From Caballeronia arvi (lineage in GTDB: Bacteria > Pseudomonadota > Gammaproteobacteria > Burkholderiales > Burkholderiaceae): a stretch of DNA of 64,000 bases. A program made the position numbers and the translations under genes. The stretch spans positions 62,001-126,000 of the forward strand of contig NZ_FCOM02000007.1 of assembly GCF_001544695.2 (NCBI RefSeq). The letters run 5' to 3'. Shown piece by piece: positions 8,573 to 19,930 of the stretch. The stretch's first letter is position 1. The number at the start of each line of letters is the position of its first letter. The notes below the pieces were generated by a model, which did no database searches, had not been told where the DNA came from, and saw only the letters and a program-made list of their open reading frames with translations.

Positions 8573-8820
8573 TGAGATTCTCTCTTGTGTTGGGGACCGG
8601 CGCATGACGCGGGCTGGGTCGTCGGGAAGCCTTTGCCCGCCGGCGTGCGCAGTGTCGCAACGCAAATTGACGCAGCCATGTAATAACGCTTTCGTTTGCG
8701 TAATGTTCGCTTAATAAATTACGCGTGACCGTTTGCGTCCTGAATGGCTCCGGGCTTGTCACATGAAAGACATACGCGCGACATACGCTTCGGCATCTTT
8801 CGATCCGATGCCCCACGTCC

Positions 8821-10182
8821 ATGTCTTCGATGCGTCTGCCGTTCGTTCTCTGCACTCTCGCGCTCGCCGCGCTATCCGCTGCGATGAGCGGCTGCGATTC
8901 CCATGCGGCGAACACGAACACGAACGCGAGCGGGGCGGCGCAGCCGGCCGCGACGAACGCCGTCGCGAACGCGGCGCCGCAGGCTCAGACGCGCGCCGAA
9001 GTGTTTGCGCACGTGAAGCAGATGTCGTCGCTCGGGGAGAAACTCTTCTTCGATCCGTCGCTGTCGGGATCGGGCAAGCTCGCCTGTGCGTCGTGTCATA
9101 GTCCGAGCCACGCGTTCGGGCCGCCCAACGCGCTGTCCGTGCAGCTCGGCGGCAACGACATGCATCAGCCGGGATTTCGCGCGGTGCCGTCGCTCGAATA
9201 TCTGCAGTCGGTGCCCGCGTTCACGCGGCATTTCCACGATTCCGACGACGAAGGCGATGAAAGCGTCGATGCCGGGCCGACCGGCGGCCTGACGTGGGAT
9301 GGCCGCGTCGATCACGGCTCGGATCAGGCGCGCATTCCGCTCCTGTCGAGCTTCGAGATGGGCAGCACGCCGGCGAAGGTCGCGGCGTCGGTGAAGGCGT
9401 CACCGTATGCCGACGATTTTCGCAAGGCGTTCGGCGCCAACGTCTTCGACAGCGACGACAAGACCTTCGCCGCGGTGCTGCAATCGCTCGAAGCGTTCGA
9501 GCAGACGCCCGCGAAGTTCTATCCGTACACGAGCAAGTTCGACGCGTTCCTCGCCGGCCGCGCGAAGCTCAACGACGCCGAGATGCACGGCCTGCAACTC
9601 TTCAACGACGAGAACAAGGGCAACTGCGCGTCGTGCCACATCAGCCAGCGCGCAAAGGATGGCTCGCCGCCTCAGTTCAGTGATTTCGGCCTGATCGCGA
9701 TCGGCGTGCCGCGCAACCGCGCGCTGCCGATCAACCGGAATCCGAAGTTTCACGACCTCGGCGCGTGCGGTCCCGAGCGCACGGACCTGAAAGGGCAGGA
9801 CGAGTACTGCGGCACTTTCCGCACGCCGTCGCTGCGCAACGTCGCGACGCGCAAGACCTTCTTCCACAACGGCATCTATCACAAGCTGGACGACGTGGTG
9901 CGCTTCTACGTCGAACGCGACACGAATCCGGAGAAGTTCTATCCGGTGTCGAAGAAAGGCGTCGTCGATAAATTCGACGATCTGCCGAAGCAATACTGGT
10001 CGAACATCAACACCGAGCCGCCGTTCGATCGCAAGAAGGGCGACAAGCCCGCGCTCGACGAGGCCGAGATCAAGGATGTCGTCGCGTTCCTCAACACGCT
10101 GACGGACGGCTACGATCCGGCGAAGGACAAGGACTCGCAAAAGGGCATCGGCATCGGCCAGATGAAGTCCGCGTCCAACTAA
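8821..10182 (+). CDS. Di-haem cytochrome c peroxidase (CCP/MauG family) lipoprotein
   Basis: A 453-residue periplasmic protein with two haem c sites, CASCH at residues 89-93 and 269-273, spaced as in bacterial CCP/MauG proteins. The N-terminus is a signal peptide ending in a lipobox (MSGC, Cys25), followed by an Asn/Ala-rich tether, so it is likely membrane-anchored. Conserved blocks LGEKLFFDPSLSGSGKLACA, WDGRVD and FRTPSLRNVA support the call. It probably reduces hydrogen peroxide with electrons from small cytochromes or acts in cofactor maturation. ATGs at 8821 and 8830 are both possible. It is divergent from the acid phosphatase gene. Confidence 0.9.
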   Translation: MSSMRLPFVLCTLALAALSAAMSGCDSHAANTNTNASGAAQPAATNAVANAAPQAQTRAEVFAHVKQMSSLGEKLFFDPSLSGSGKLACASCHSPSHAFGPPNALSVQLGGNDMHQPGFRAVPSLEYLQSVPAFTRHFHDSDDEGDESVDAGPTGGLTWDGRVDHGSDQARIPLLSSFEMGSTPAKVAASVKASPYADDFRKAFGANVFDSDDKTFAAVLQSLEAFEQTPAKFYPYTSKFDAFLAGRAKLNDAEMHGLQLFNDENKGNCASCHISQRAKDGSPPQFSDFGLIAIGVPRNRALPINRNPKFHDLGACGPERTDLKGQDEYCGTFRTPSLRNVATRKTFFHNGIYHKLDDVVRFYVERDTNPEKFYPVSKKGVVDKFDDLPKQYWSNINTEPPFDRKKGDKPALDEAEIKDVVAFLNTLTDGYDPAKDKDSQKGIGIGQMKSASN

Positions 10183-10197
10183 GCCGGCCTCGCACAG

Positions 10198-10216
10198 GCG
10201 GGGCCAGATGCCCCGC
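10198..10216 (+). terminator. Weak hairpin after the peroxidase gene
   Basis: GCGGGGC and GCCCCGC pair around a five-base loop, 16 bases after the peroxidase stop codon. No T-run follows, so termination here would need Rho or be inefficient. Confidence 0.35.
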
Positions 10217-10326
10217 GTCATGCTATCCTCGTTGAGGCCCGTTCACGCGGGCTGCCGTTGGTGCTTACGTTGCTGCTCTGGTTGCACGTGCAGGCGGCCA
10301 TACTCATCCGCAACGAGGAGAACCCA

Positions 10327-10725
10327 ATGCCAATCCACCGTCCGGCGCTCGCCCGCGCCTCCTTCCTGGCGATCGCCGCCGCCGCGCTCGCCGCCGTGAG
10401 CGCGCAGGCCGGGGCCGCCAATCTGGGCTTTCTGAACAACACGCCGATCACCTACATGAAGCAGCGCGACATGCAGGCGCTCAACGACGCCGCGCAGGTC
10501 GCGCTCAACACGAAGCAGGACGGCGAATCGCTCGACTGGAACAACAAGGGCGCCGGCAACACGGTCCCGATCAACGGCACCGTGACGCCGCAGAACACCT
10601 TCGAGGCGGACGGACTGAAGTGCCGCAAGATCACGCTCGTCGCGGAAGCGAAAGGGCAGACGCAGACCTGGACGCCCATCGCGTGCAAGCAGAGCGACGG
10701 CAAGTGGAAACTCAAGAAGCAGTGA
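10327..10725 (+). CDS. Exported RT0821/Lpp0805-like surface-antigen protein
   Basis: A 132-residue protein with a clear signal peptide (basic start, Ala-rich core, cleavage near AQAGAA, residue 27). The mature part contains ALNDAAQVALNTKQDGESLDW, a polar middle, and a C-terminal unit with two cysteines (LKCRKITLV and TWTPIACKQSDGKWKLKK). That pattern is the C-terminal domain of the 17 kDa rickettsial surface-antigen/RT0821 family, found in small envelope proteins of unknown role. The two cysteines may form a disulfide. The ATG at 10327 has GAGGAG upstream. The Nudix gene starts 19 bases later, so the two may be co-transcribed. Confidence 0.65.
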   Translation: MPIHRPALARASFLAIAAAALAAVSAQAGAANLGFLNNTPITYMKQRDMQALNDAAQVALNTKQDGESLDWNNKGAGNTVPINGTVTPQNTFEADGLKCRKITLVAEAKGQTQTWTPIACKQSDGKWKLKKQ

Positions 10726-10744
10726 TGAACGGGAAACGCAATCG

Positions 10745-11194
10745 ATGATCGGCCGCACCGTATCGTGCGGCGTGGTCATGCTGAACATGCAAGGCGACGT
10801 GCTGCTCTGCCACGCGACCGAGACCACGCACTGGGACGTGCCCAAGGGCGCTGCCGATCCCGGCGAGAGCCCGCGCGAGGCGGCATTGCGCGAACTCGTC
10901 GAGGAAACGGGCATCGTGCTCGATGGCGCGCGGCTCAAGGATCTCGGGCGCTTTGTCTATCGTCGCGACAAGGATCTGCATCTGTTCGCGGTACGTGTGA
11001 GCGAAGACGAAGTGCGGCTCGAGAATTGCGTGTGCGAATCGTATTTCCCGCGCTACAGCGACGGCACGATGATTCCCGAGATGGACGCGTACCGCTGGGT
11101 CAGCCCGGCCGAAGTCGACCAGTTCGCGAGCCGCAGCCTCGCGCGGCTTTTTCAGACGACGTTGTCACTCGCCGAACTGCACGAGACGCTCTGA
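10745..11194 (+). CDS. Nudix hydrolase
   Basis: A 149-residue cytoplasmic pyrophosphohydrolase. The Nudix box is complete: Gly35, Glu41, Arg49-Glu50, Glu53-Glu54, Gly56 (GAADPGESPREAALRELVEE). Members cleave nucleoside diphosphates linked to another group, such as nucleotide sugars, Ap4A or oxidised nucleotides. The substrate here cannot be named. A DVPKG stretch directly before the box is typical of MutT-like and diadenosine polyphosphate hydrolases. It lies 19 bases after the surface-antigen-like gene. Its stop codon abuts that of the convergent binding-protein gene with no space. Confidence 0.9.
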   Translation: MIGRTVSCGVVMLNMQGDVLLCHATETTHWDVPKGAADPGESPREAALRELVEETGIVLDGARLKDLGRFVYRRDKDLHLFAVRVSEDEVRLENCVCESYFPRYSDGTMIPEMDAYRWVSPAEVDQFASRSLARLFQTTLSLAELHETL

Positions 11195-12169
11195 TCAGTC
11201 GACCGTGCGGTCGTTGGGGTGGGCGAAGAGCGCCTTCATCTCCGCCGACATCGGAAATTGCAGGTTCATGCCGTCCGGCGCGATCGGCCGCATGAACCAT
11301 CTCTCGTAGAGCTTCGTGGCTTCGCCGGAGCGCTGCATGTTGGCGATCACGTCGTCGACGATGCGCTTGAACACCGGATCGCCCTTGCGCATCATGCAGC
11401 CATACGCCTCGTTCGCGAGCGATGCGCCCGTCACGGTGTATTCGCCGCGCGCGGCGCCTTCCTGCGCGATCTTGCCGTAGAGCAGCGGATCGTCCATCAC
11501 GAACGCCACGGCGCGATCCGTCCTGAGCGCGGCAAACCCTTCCGCATGATCGCGCGCGCTGATGATACGCAGATTCAGCTTCTTGTCGATGTCCATCTGC
11601 CGCAACATGCGCTCGTCCGACGTGCCCGCCGTCGTCGAGACGGTCTTGTTGGCGAGATCGGCGTAATCGCGAATGCCCGACTTTTTCTTCACGGCCATGC
11701 GGATGCCGTACTGAAAGAAGCTGTTCGAGAACGCGACGAGCGGATCGCGGTCGGCCACATGCGCGGTCGAGCCGCATTCGAGATCGACCTGATTGTTCAC
11801 CACGTAAGAGATGCGGTTCGCCGACGTGACCTGCACGTTCTTCACGGCGAGATTCGGCATGTTGAGACGCTTCTTGATCTCGTCGACGACTTTCAGCGCG
11901 ATATCGTACGAATAGCCGACCGGCTGCTGCTTCACCGTGTACGAAAAAGGCACCGACGACTCGCGCGTGCCCAGCACGATCGCGCCGTTTTCGGCGATCT
12001 TGCGCAGTGTCGCAGAAGGCTGCATCTGATCGACGGCGGCCTGCGCGCGGGCGATCTCGGCGGCGGTGGCCGCGTGCGCGCCCACGGACGCGAACGCCCA
12101 GATCAATGCGAGAGCGGCGCTTCGTTGCGCCCGGGCGTGGTGCGGCGCGAAGGAGTGCGGCAGCTTCAT
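11195..12169 (-). CDS. Amino-acid ABC transporter substrate-binding protein (GltI-like), orphan
   Basis: A 324-residue periplasmic binding protein of the SBP_bac_3 family, probably for glutamate/aspartate or a related polar amino acid. A signal peptide ends near VGAHA (about residue 33). The mature protein carries ENGAIVLGTRESSVPFSY, YSYDIALKVVDEIKK, VDLECGSTAHVADR and a YGCMMRKGDPVFKRIVDD stretch near the C-terminus, all typical of GltI. GAGGA precedes the ATG at 12169. No permease or ATPase gene is adjacent, so it must work with components encoded elsewhere. It is 101 bases downstream of glnS on the same strand. Confidence 0.88.
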   Translation of the reverse strand: MKLPHSFAPHHARAQRSAALALIWAFASVGAHAATAAEIARAQAAVDQMQPSATLRKIAENGAIVLGTRESSVPFSYTVKQQPVGYSYDIALKVVDEIKKRLNMPNLAVKNVQVTSANRISYVVNNQVDLECGSTAHVADRDPLVAFSNSFFQYGIRMAVKKKSGIRDYADLANKTVSTTAGTSDERMLRQMDIDKKLNLRIISARDHAEGFAALRTDRAVAFVMDDPLLYGKIAQEGAARGEYTVTGASLANEAYGCMMRKGDPVFKRIVDDVIANMQRSGEATKLYERWFMRPIAPDGMNLQFPMSAEMKALFAHPNDRTVD

Positions 12170-12270
12170 GATGTCCTCGTGAGAAGCGGCTTGCGACGAT
12201 TGCCGTTCAGATTGCCGTGAAGCGCAGGAGGCGCCGCGTGGCCGCGCGGCGCTTGGGCTTTTCGTCGATG

Positions 12271-13980
<1,710 letters not shown>

Positions 13981-14357
13981 GCGGAAAAGGTGCCAACGGA
14001 TGCGCTTGACGCGCGTGATGGGTTCGGGAAGCGTTCTTCGAAACCGGATAGGCCGGGAACGCGTACGAATGCCTTGAATATGAGGTCGATTCTACCTTAC
14101 GCAACCGCTCTGGACAGGGCGTGGCGGCGGCGCTCCGTTTCGCCGCGCGATTCGCACGCGCGCGCGGTTTCGTGAGTTCCGTTACATGGTTTACCGCGCG
14201 AGACGCGGATCGTAACCGCCGTAACGGGACGTAAATCGCGTTGAAAGGCGCATGCGCGCAATTTTATGATCGGCTCGCCTGTCCGGATCGGGCCGTATCC
14301 ATTGCCTCGTCCGGCTCGAAAAGCACCACACATCACAACGAGAACAAGGAAGCCATC
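13981..14357. other. Intergenic region between glnS and the glycine-zipper lipoprotein gene
   Basis: These 377 bases hold the divergent promoters of glnS (minus) and the small lipoprotein gene (plus). A TTTATGAT stretch at about 14262-14269 could serve as a -10 element for the plus-strand gene, but no convincing -35 is visible. I see no RNA gene or repeat. Confidence 0.4.
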
Positions 14358-14570
14358 ATGAAGAAGATCGCCATCACGACGCTCAAATTCGCCGCCGCGG
14401 CCGCACTCGTGTCGAGCCTCGCCGCCTGCGCGAACGTCTCGCGCCAGCAGGCGCACGCCGGCGTCGGCGCGGCTGCCGGCGGCGCGCTCGGTTATCTCGT
14501 CACCGGCGGGCCGATCGGCACCGTCGCGGGCGCGGCGGCGGGCGGGCTGATCGGCGCGGGCGTTCGCTAA
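14358..14570 (+). CDS. Small glycine-zipper lipoprotein (OsmB-like)
   Basis: A 70-residue protein. It opens MKKIAITTLKF with an Ala-rich core and the lipobox LAAC (Cys about 24), so the mature protein is a lipid-anchored peptide of under 50 residues. That part is a repeated small-residue pattern (GVGAAAGGALGY, GPIGTVAGAAAGGLIGAG), the glycine zipper seen in OsmB-like and 17 kDa antigen-type envelope proteins. Such proteins are often stress- or osmotically induced, which is not tested here. AAGGA lies upstream of the ATG. It is convergent with the CoA transferase gene; only four bases separate the stop codons. Confidence 0.8.
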   Translation: MKKIAITTLKFAAAAALVSSLAACANVSRQQAHAGVGAAAGGALGYLVTGGPIGTVAGAAAGGLIGAGVR

Positions 14571-14574
14571 GGTC

Positions 14575-15795
14575 TCAGACGACCTTGGTCTCACGCAGAC
14601 GCGCGATCTTCGCTTCGTCGTAGCCGAGCACGTCGGCGAGCACGCTCGACGTGTGCTCGCCGAGCAGCGGCGGATGCGAACGTGCCTCGGGCGGCGTCGC
14701 GCTCATCTTGATCGGGCTCGCGACGAGCTTCACCGTCCCGGCCGTGGGATGCGGCAAGTCGATCTGCATCTTGCGCGCGAGCACTTGCGGATCTTCGAAC
14801 ACTGCGCCGAGATCGTTGATCGGACCGCACGGCACGCCCGCGGCTTCGAGTTCCGCGATCCATTCGTGCTTGCCCTTCAGCCGCACCATGTCCGCGAGAA
14901 TCGGCACGAGGATGTCGCGGTTGCGCACGCGCGACGGGTTCGCCGCGAAGCGCGGATCGTCGGCCAGTTCCGGGCGTCCGCCGACTTCGACGAATTTGCG
15001 GAACTGCCCGTCATTGCCCACCGCGACGATGATCCAGCCATCGCTCGTCTGGAAGGTCTGATACGGCACGATGTTCGCATGCGCATTGCCCCAGCGCACC
15101 GGCGGCTTGCCGCTCGCGAGGTAATTCGTGTTCATGTTGGCGAGCATCGCGACCTGCACGTCGAGTAGCGCCATGTCGATATATTGCCCTTCGCCCGTGC
15201 GGTCGCGATGCGCGAGCGCGGTGAGCACGCCGATCGTCGCGTACATGCCGGTCATCAGGTCCGCGATCGCCACGCCCGCTTTCTGCGGACCGCCGCCCGG
15301 CTGGCCGTCGCGCTCGCCGGTGATGCTCATGAACCCGCCGATGCCCTGTACGATGAAGTCATAACCCGCGCGCGACGCATACGGCCCGGTCTGCCCGAAA
15401 CCGGTGACCGAGCAGTAGACGATATCCGGCTTCACCGCCTTCAGCGATTCGTAGTCGAGCCCGTACTTCTTCAGTTGCCCGGCCTTGTAGTTTTCGAGGA
15501 CGACATCGCTTTGCGCGGCGAGCTCGCGCACGATCTGCTGGCCTTCCGGCGTGGCGATATCGACCGTCACCGAGCGCTTGTTGCGGTTCGCCGCGAGATA
15601 GTAAGCCGCCTCGTGCGTGTCTTCGCCTTGCGGCGTTTTCAGGTAGGGCGGCCCCCAGTGGCGCGTGTCGTCGCCGGTTTCGGGCCGCTCGATCTTGATG
15701 ACGTCCGCGCCGAAATCGGCGAGGGTCTGCGCGCACATCGGTCCCGCCAGCACGCGGGTCAGGTCCAGCACGCGGATATGGCTCAAGGCTCCCAT
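14575..15795 (-). CDS. CaiB/BaiF family (type III) CoA transferase
   Basis: A 406-residue family III CoA transferase, which moves CoA between carboxylic acids through an aspartyl-CoA intermediate. Family blocks include LSHIRVLDLTRVLAGPMCAQ at the N-terminus, DFGADVIKIERP, NRNKRSVTVD, and IADLMTGMYATIGVL containing the probable catalytic Asp. Length is typical of formyl-CoA or succinyl-CoA-dependent transferases, but the acid partner cannot be read from sequence. An in-frame start 48 bases upstream exists; ATG at 15795 is preferred because the family N-terminus begins there. It shares an intergenic region with the divergent alaS gene. Confidence 0.87.
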   Translation of the reverse strand: MGALSHIRVLDLTRVLAGPMCAQTLADFGADVIKIERPETGDDTRHWGPPYLKTPQGEDTHEAAYYLAANRNKRSVTVDIATPEGQQIVRELAAQSDVVLENYKAGQLKKYGLDYESLKAVKPDIVYCSVTGFGQTGPYASRAGYDFIVQGIGGFMSITGERDGQPGGGPQKAGVAIADLMTGMYATIGVLTALAHRDRTGEGQYIDMALLDVQVAMLANMNTNYLASGKPPVRWGNAHANIVPYQTFQTSDGWIIVAVGNDGQFRKFVEVGGRPELADDPRFAANPSRVRNRDILVPILADMVRLKGKHEWIAELEAAGVPCGPINDLGAVFEDPQVLARKMQIDLPHPTAGTVKLVASPIKMSATPPEARSHPPLLGEHTSSVLADVLGYDEAKIARLRETKVV

Positions 15796-16008
15796 TCGAT
15801 CTGTCTCGCTTTCGTTGTGTCTCTCGATTCGCGACTGTCGCACAGAACCGCCGCGCGCGCGATAGCGGGCGCCTTGGCCAGCGTGCTTGTCGGACGGTCG
15901 GATGCGGCGAATCCCGTATAATCGACCATTACCCTTGTTCCGCCGGCAGCGCTCGAAAAGAGCCGCCCGCGGGCGCCATCAAAGAACCGCAGACACGCCC
16001 CGTACGCT

Positions 16009-18633
16009 ATGAAAGCCGCCGAAATACGCGAGAAATTCCTGAAGTTTTTCGAATCGAAGGGCCATACGATCGTGCGTTCGTCGAGCCTCGTGCCCGGCAA
16101 CGACCCGACGCTGCTCTTCACCAACTCGGGCATGGTCCAGTTCAAGGACGTGTTCCTGGGCAGCGAATCGCGTCCGTACTCGCGCGCGACCACCGCGCAG
16201 CGCAGCGTGCGCGCGGGCGGCAAGCACAACGATCTGGAGAACGTCGGCTATACCGCGCGGCATCACACGTTCTTCGAGATGCTCGGCAACTTCTCGTTCG
16301 GCGATTACTTCAAGCGCGACGCGATCCACTATTGCTGGGAACTGCTGACCAAGGTCTACAGCCTGCCCGCCGAAAAGCTCACCGTCACGGTGTACAAGGA
16401 AGACGACGAAGCCTTCGACATCTGGGCGAAGGAAATCGGCGTGCCGGTCGAGCGCATCATCCGCATCGGCGACAACAAGGGCGCGCGCTACGCATCGGAC
16501 AACTTCTGGCAGATGGCCGACACCGGCCCGTGCGGCCCGTGCTCGGAAGTGTTCTACGACCACGGCCCGGAAATCTGGGGCGGCCCGCCGGGATCGCCTG
16601 AAGAAGACGGCGACCGCTTCATCGAGATCTGGAATCTCGTGTTCATGCAGTTCAACCGCGACGCGCAAGGCAACATGACGCCGCTGCCCAAGCAGTGCGT
16701 CGACACGGGCATGGGTCTCGAACGCCTCGCCGCCGTGCTGCAGCACGTGCACAGCAACTACGAGATCGATCTCTTCCAGACGCTCATCAAGGCCGCCGCG
16801 CGCGAAACGAACACACCGGATCTGGAAAACAACTCGCTGAAAGTCATCGCGGACCACATTCGCGCGTGCTCGTTCCTGATCGTCGATGGCGTCATTCCCG
16901 GCAACGAAGGCCGTGGCTATGTGCTGCGCCGTATCGTGCGCCGCGCGATCCGTCACGGCTACAAGCTCGGCAAGAAGGGCGCGTTCTTCAACAAGCTCGT
17001 GGCCGATCTCGTCGCGGAAATGGGCGCGGCGTATCCCGAACTCGCGGACGCGCAGCAGCGCGTGACCGACGTTCTGCGCCAGGAAGAAGAACGTTTCTTC
17101 GAGACCATCGAGCACGGCATGTCGATTCTCGAAGGCGAGCTCGCCGATCTCGACAAGAAGGGCGTGAAGCAACTTGACGGCGAACTCGCGTTCAAGCTGC
17201 ACGACACGTACGGCTTTCCGCTCGACCTGACGGCGGACGTGTGCCGCGAGCGCGGCGTGACCGTCGACGAACCCGCATTCGACGACGCGATGGCGCGTCA
17301 GCGCGATCAAGCGCGCGCGGCGGGCAAGTTCAAGATTGCGGCGGGGCTCGAATACTCGGGCGCGAAGTCCACGTTCCACGGCTACGAGAAGGAAATTTTC
17401 GACGACGCGAAGATTCTCGCGCTGTATGTCGAAGGCGCTTCGGTTCAGCAAGTGCAGGCGGGCCAGCAAGCCGTCGTCGTGCTCGATCACACGCCGTTCT
17501 ATGCCGAGTCCGGCGGTCAGGTCGGCGATCAGGGCGTGCTCGCGAATGCGAGCGTGCGCTTCGCCGTCGCGGATACGCTGAAGGTGCAGGCGGACGTCGT
17601 TGGTCATCACGGCACGGTCGAGCAGGGCACGCTCAAGGTCGGCGATGTCGTGAAGGCGGAAATCGACGGCATCCGCCGCGCCCGCACCGCGCGCAACCAC
17701 TCGGCGACGCACCTGATGCACAAGGCGCTGCGCGAAGTGCTCGGCGGCCACGTGCAGCAGAAAGGCTCGCTCGTCGATGCCGACAAGACCCGCTTCGACT
17801 TCGCCCACCACGCGCCGATGACGGACGACGATATCCGCCGCGTCGAGCAGATCGTGAACAACGAGATCATCGCGAATGCGCCGGGCGTCGTGCGCGTGAT
17901 GGCGTACGACGATGCCGTGAAGGGCGGCGCGATGGCGCTCTTCGGCGAGAAATACGGCGACACTGTGCGCGTGCTCGATCTCGGCTTCTCGCGCGAACTC
18001 TGCGGCGGCACGCACGTGCAGCGCACCGGCGACATCGGCTTCTTCAAGATCGTGATGGAAGGCGGCGTCGCGGCGGGCATTCGCCGTGTCGAGGCCATCA
18101 CCGGCGACAACGCTGTGCGCTACGTGCAGGAACTGGATCAGCGCATCAGCGCGGCGGCGGGTGTGCTGAAAGCGCAGCCCGCGGAACTCACGCAGCGCAT
18201 CACGCAAGTGCAGGATCACGTGAAGTCGCTGGAGAAGGAACTCGCGACGCTCAAGTCGAAGCTCGCATCGAGCCAGGGCGATGAGCTCGTGTCGCAAGCC
18301 GTCGATGTATCCGGCGTACACGTGCTCGCCGCGACGCTCGAAGGCGCGGACGTGAAGACGCTGCGCGAGACCGTCGACAAGCTGAAGGACAAGCTCAAGA
18401 GCGCGGCGATCGTGCTTGCATCGGTGGAAGGCGGCAAGGTCAGCCTGATCGCGGGCGTGACGCCGGATGCGTCGAAGAAGGTGAAGGCGGGCGAGCTCGT
18501 CAACTTCGTCGCGCAGCAGGTGGGCGGCAAGGGCGGCGGCCGTCCCGACATGGCGCAGGCGGGCGGCACGGAGCCGGCGAATCTGCCGGCCGCGCTCGCG
18601 GGTGTTCAAGGCTGGGTGCAGCAGCAGCTTTAA
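16009..18633 (+). CDS. alaS: Alanyl-tRNA synthetase
   Basis: An 874-residue class II synthetase, full length. The catalytic domain begins at residue 1 ([19 protein letters not shown]), followed by the tRNA-recognition region, the editing domain with zinc-type ligands HSATH (His564, His568) and CGGTH (Cys665, His669), and the C-terminal coiled-coil/DHHA1 domain ending in [15 protein letters not shown]. It charges tRNA-Ala and clears mischarged Ser and Gly. A TATAAT at 15917-15922 is a likely -10 element, although no good -35 is seen. A strong terminator follows at 18656. Confidence 0.98.
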   Translation: MKAAEIREKFLKFFESKGHTIVRSSSLVPGNDPTLLFTNSGMVQFKDVFLGSESRPYSRATTAQRSVRAGGKHNDLENVGYTARHHTFFEMLGNFSFGDYFKRDAIHYCWELLTKVYSLPAEKLTVTVYKEDDEAFDIWAKEIGVPVERIIRIGDNKGARYASDNFWQMADTGPCGPCSEVFYDHGPEIWGGPPGSPEEDGDRFIEIWNLVFMQFNRDAQGNMTPLPKQCVDTGMGLERLAAVLQHVHSNYEIDLFQTLIKAAARETNTPDLENNSLKVIADHIRACSFLIVDGVIPGNEGRGYVLRRIVRRAIRHGYKLGKKGAFFNKLVADLVAEMGAAYPELADAQQRVTDVLRQEEERFFETIEHGMSILEGELADLDKKGVKQLDGELAFKLHDTYGFPLDLTADVCRERGVTVDEPAFDDAMARQRDQARAAGKFKIAAGLEYSGAKSTFHGYEKEIFDDAKILALYVEGASVQQVQAGQQAVVVLDHTPFYAESGGQVGDQGVLANASVRFAVADTLKVQADVVGHHGTVEQGTLKVGDVVKAEIDGIRRARTARNHSATHLMHKALREVLGGHVQQKGSLVDADKTRFDFAHHAPMTDDDIRRVEQIVNNEIIANAPGVVRVMAYDDAVKGGAMALFGEKYGDTVRVLDLGFSRELCGGTHVQRTGDIGFFKIVMEGGVAAGIRRVEAITGDNAVRYVQELDQRISAAAGVLKAQPAELTQRITQVQDHVKSLEKELATLKSKLASSQGDELVSQAVDVSGVHVLAATLEGADVKTLRETVDKLKDKLKSAAIVLASVEGGKVSLIAGVTPDASKKVKAGELVNFVAQQVGGKGGGRPDMAQAGGTEPANLPAALAGVQGWVQQQL

Positions 18634-18655
18634 GCGCTTCTCTCGTTGCACTGGA

Positions 18656-18690
18656 AACGGCTCGATCTGTGGTGGATCGGGCCGTTTTTC
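18656..18690 (+). terminator. Intrinsic terminator of alaS
   Basis: AACGGCTCGATC pairs with GATCGGGCCGTT (one mismatch) around a loop of TGTGGTG. A run of T residues (TTTTTC) follows, 23 bases after the alaS stop. Confidence 0.85.
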
Positions 18691-18760
18691 TTTACACGCT
18701 GTCAGGTATGGCGCGTGCGTCGCTCCACGTGACGTTCAATCGACACAAGGGAGACGACTT

Positions 18761-19006
18761 ATGAATCGCAAACTCGCATCGATCATTCTGGCTTCGGCGA
18801 TGCTCGTCGCCACCGGCGCGGCGCAGGCGGAGGGCTGTATGAAGGGCGCGGCCGTCGGCGGTGTGGCGGGGCATGTCGCGGGCAAGCACGGCACCGCGGG
18901 TGCGGTCGGCGGCTGCGCGATCGGCCATCACGAGGCGGCAAAGAAGGACAAGAAGGCGCAGGAAGCGCAGCAGGCCAACGCCGCGAGCGCGCCGAACACC
19001 AAGTAG
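18761..19006 (+). CDS. Small exported glycine-rich protein
   Basis: An 81-residue protein with a clean signal peptide (MNRKLASIILASAMLVATGA, cleavage after AQA near residue 23). The mature part, about 58 residues, starts with a glycine-zipper-like block with two Cys and three His (GCMKGAAVGG, GKHGTAGAVGGCAIGHH), then turns into a Lys/Ala/Gln-rich tail (AAKKDKKAQEAQQANAAS). The AAGGGAG ribosome site is strong. This looks like a small periplasmic or outer-membrane-associated protein. The Cys/His content could hint at metal binding, but that is speculation. I do not know its function. Confidence 0.65.
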   Translation: MNRKLASIILASAMLVATGAAQAEGCMKGAAVGGVAGHVAGKHGTAGAVGGCAIGHHEAAKKDKKAQEAQQANAASAPNTK

Positions 19007-19052
19007 CCAATGCGGCGAGCGGAAAATAAACGCGCCAGGCCGATGACACGTG

Positions 19053-19724
19053 TCACTGCGCACGCCAGTAAATTGCGCCGCCCTCTTCGAGCGGAACGGT
19101 TTTCGTGAGATTGGTGTGATTGAACTTGAGCGGCGTGGTGACGGTGTCGTAACGCAGCGTGAACTGCCGTGCGTCGAGTGTGTTGAGGAGGCTTTGCAGG
19201 TTGACGGACGCGGGCGGATAGCCGCGCAAGATATAGAACTGCATGGCGTAGACCTGTGCCCAGGCCCAATTGTCGTGCCATTGGAAATCGCGTTCCGACC
19301 AGGCCGAGATATGGGCTTCGGACTTAATGTTGTCGACCGTGTTTTGCATCATCGATTCTGGCAGCACGACGATGGTGTATGCCGAGCGATAGGTCAGGAA
19401 GTTCAGCAGATCGAGCCCGGCCGACTTCGGCAAATGCTCGATGCAGTCGCCTATGATCGTCAGATCGAACATCTCATCGATCATGCGCTCGGGAATGCTT
19501 GTGGCCGACATCAGATGCATTGGCGCATAAATGTCTCTCAACGCGAACTGTTCGATGTAGCGCGGTTCGACTTCTACGCCTTCGATGATTGCCTCGGGCA
19601 AGATGCTCCTGATCATGCGCCCATATTTACCTGCGCCGCAGCCGATATCGAGAATGCGTGACGGCTTGAGCGCTTCCATCGCGGCGAGGGTGACCTGATC
19701 AAAGGAGTCTGCAGAAATGGGCAT
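19053..19724 (-). CDS. Class I SAM-dependent methyltransferase, lower GC than neighbours
   Basis: A 223-residue protein with a Rossmann-type SAM site: motif I ILDIGCGAGKYGR (residues about 24-36), an acidic residue after strand 2 (IEGVEVEPRY), and FDLTIIGDCIEHLPKSAG as motif IV with the common H-L-P ending. The C-terminal half is less conserved. The substrate is unknown. Similar genes occur in surface-polysaccharide clusters, but none is nearby. Several stretches fall to about 47-55% GC against about 65% around them, and the upstream 19725-19800 segment is AT-rich, so this gene may have been acquired by transfer. Confidence 0.7.
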   Translation of the reverse strand: MPISADSFDQVTLAAMEALKPSRILDIGCGAGKYGRMIRSILPEAIIEGVEVEPRYIEQFALRDIYAPMHLMSATSIPERMIDEMFDLTIIGDCIEHLPKSAGLDLLNFLTYRSAYTIVVLPESMMQNTVDNIKSEAHISAWSERDFQWHDNWAWAQVYAMQFYILRGYPPASVNLQSLLNTLDARQFTLRYDTVTTPLKFNHTNLTKTVPLEEGGAIYWRAQ

Positions 19725-19930
19725 GATGTGTCCGTGTGCTTGGATTGAAGACTCGCAGCAATACTAATCGTTAAAAACTGCCGTCGAGTCATATCAACGA
19801 TTTTTCACTCACCGTGCGGGGGCCGGCCACGGCGCAGCGCGCAACGCGATCCGGATAGAATGCACTGTTGTGGCCGCGCGAACACATCCGCATCGCACAT
19901 CGTTTGCAACGACCGAATCTCGTCCAGCCC

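Noticed and set aside
8700..8790. Possible Pho box upstream of the acid phosphatase
   Set aside because: A TGTCA-like element is visible near 8757, but the second half-site at 11-base spacing is missing, so PhoB control is not supported.
15887..15922. Complete sigma-70 promoter for alaS using TTGTCG and TATAAT
   Set aside because: The TATAAT is convincing, but the TTGTCG is 24 bases away, too far for a -35. Only the -10 is mentioned.
15979..18651. An 890-codon open frame antisense to alaS, and similarly long antisense frames over valS (39921-42584) and uvrD (42579-45035)
   Set aside because: GC-rich codon use leaves antisense frames open by chance. The translations are Arg/His/Asp-rich without any domain, and the sense genes are certain.
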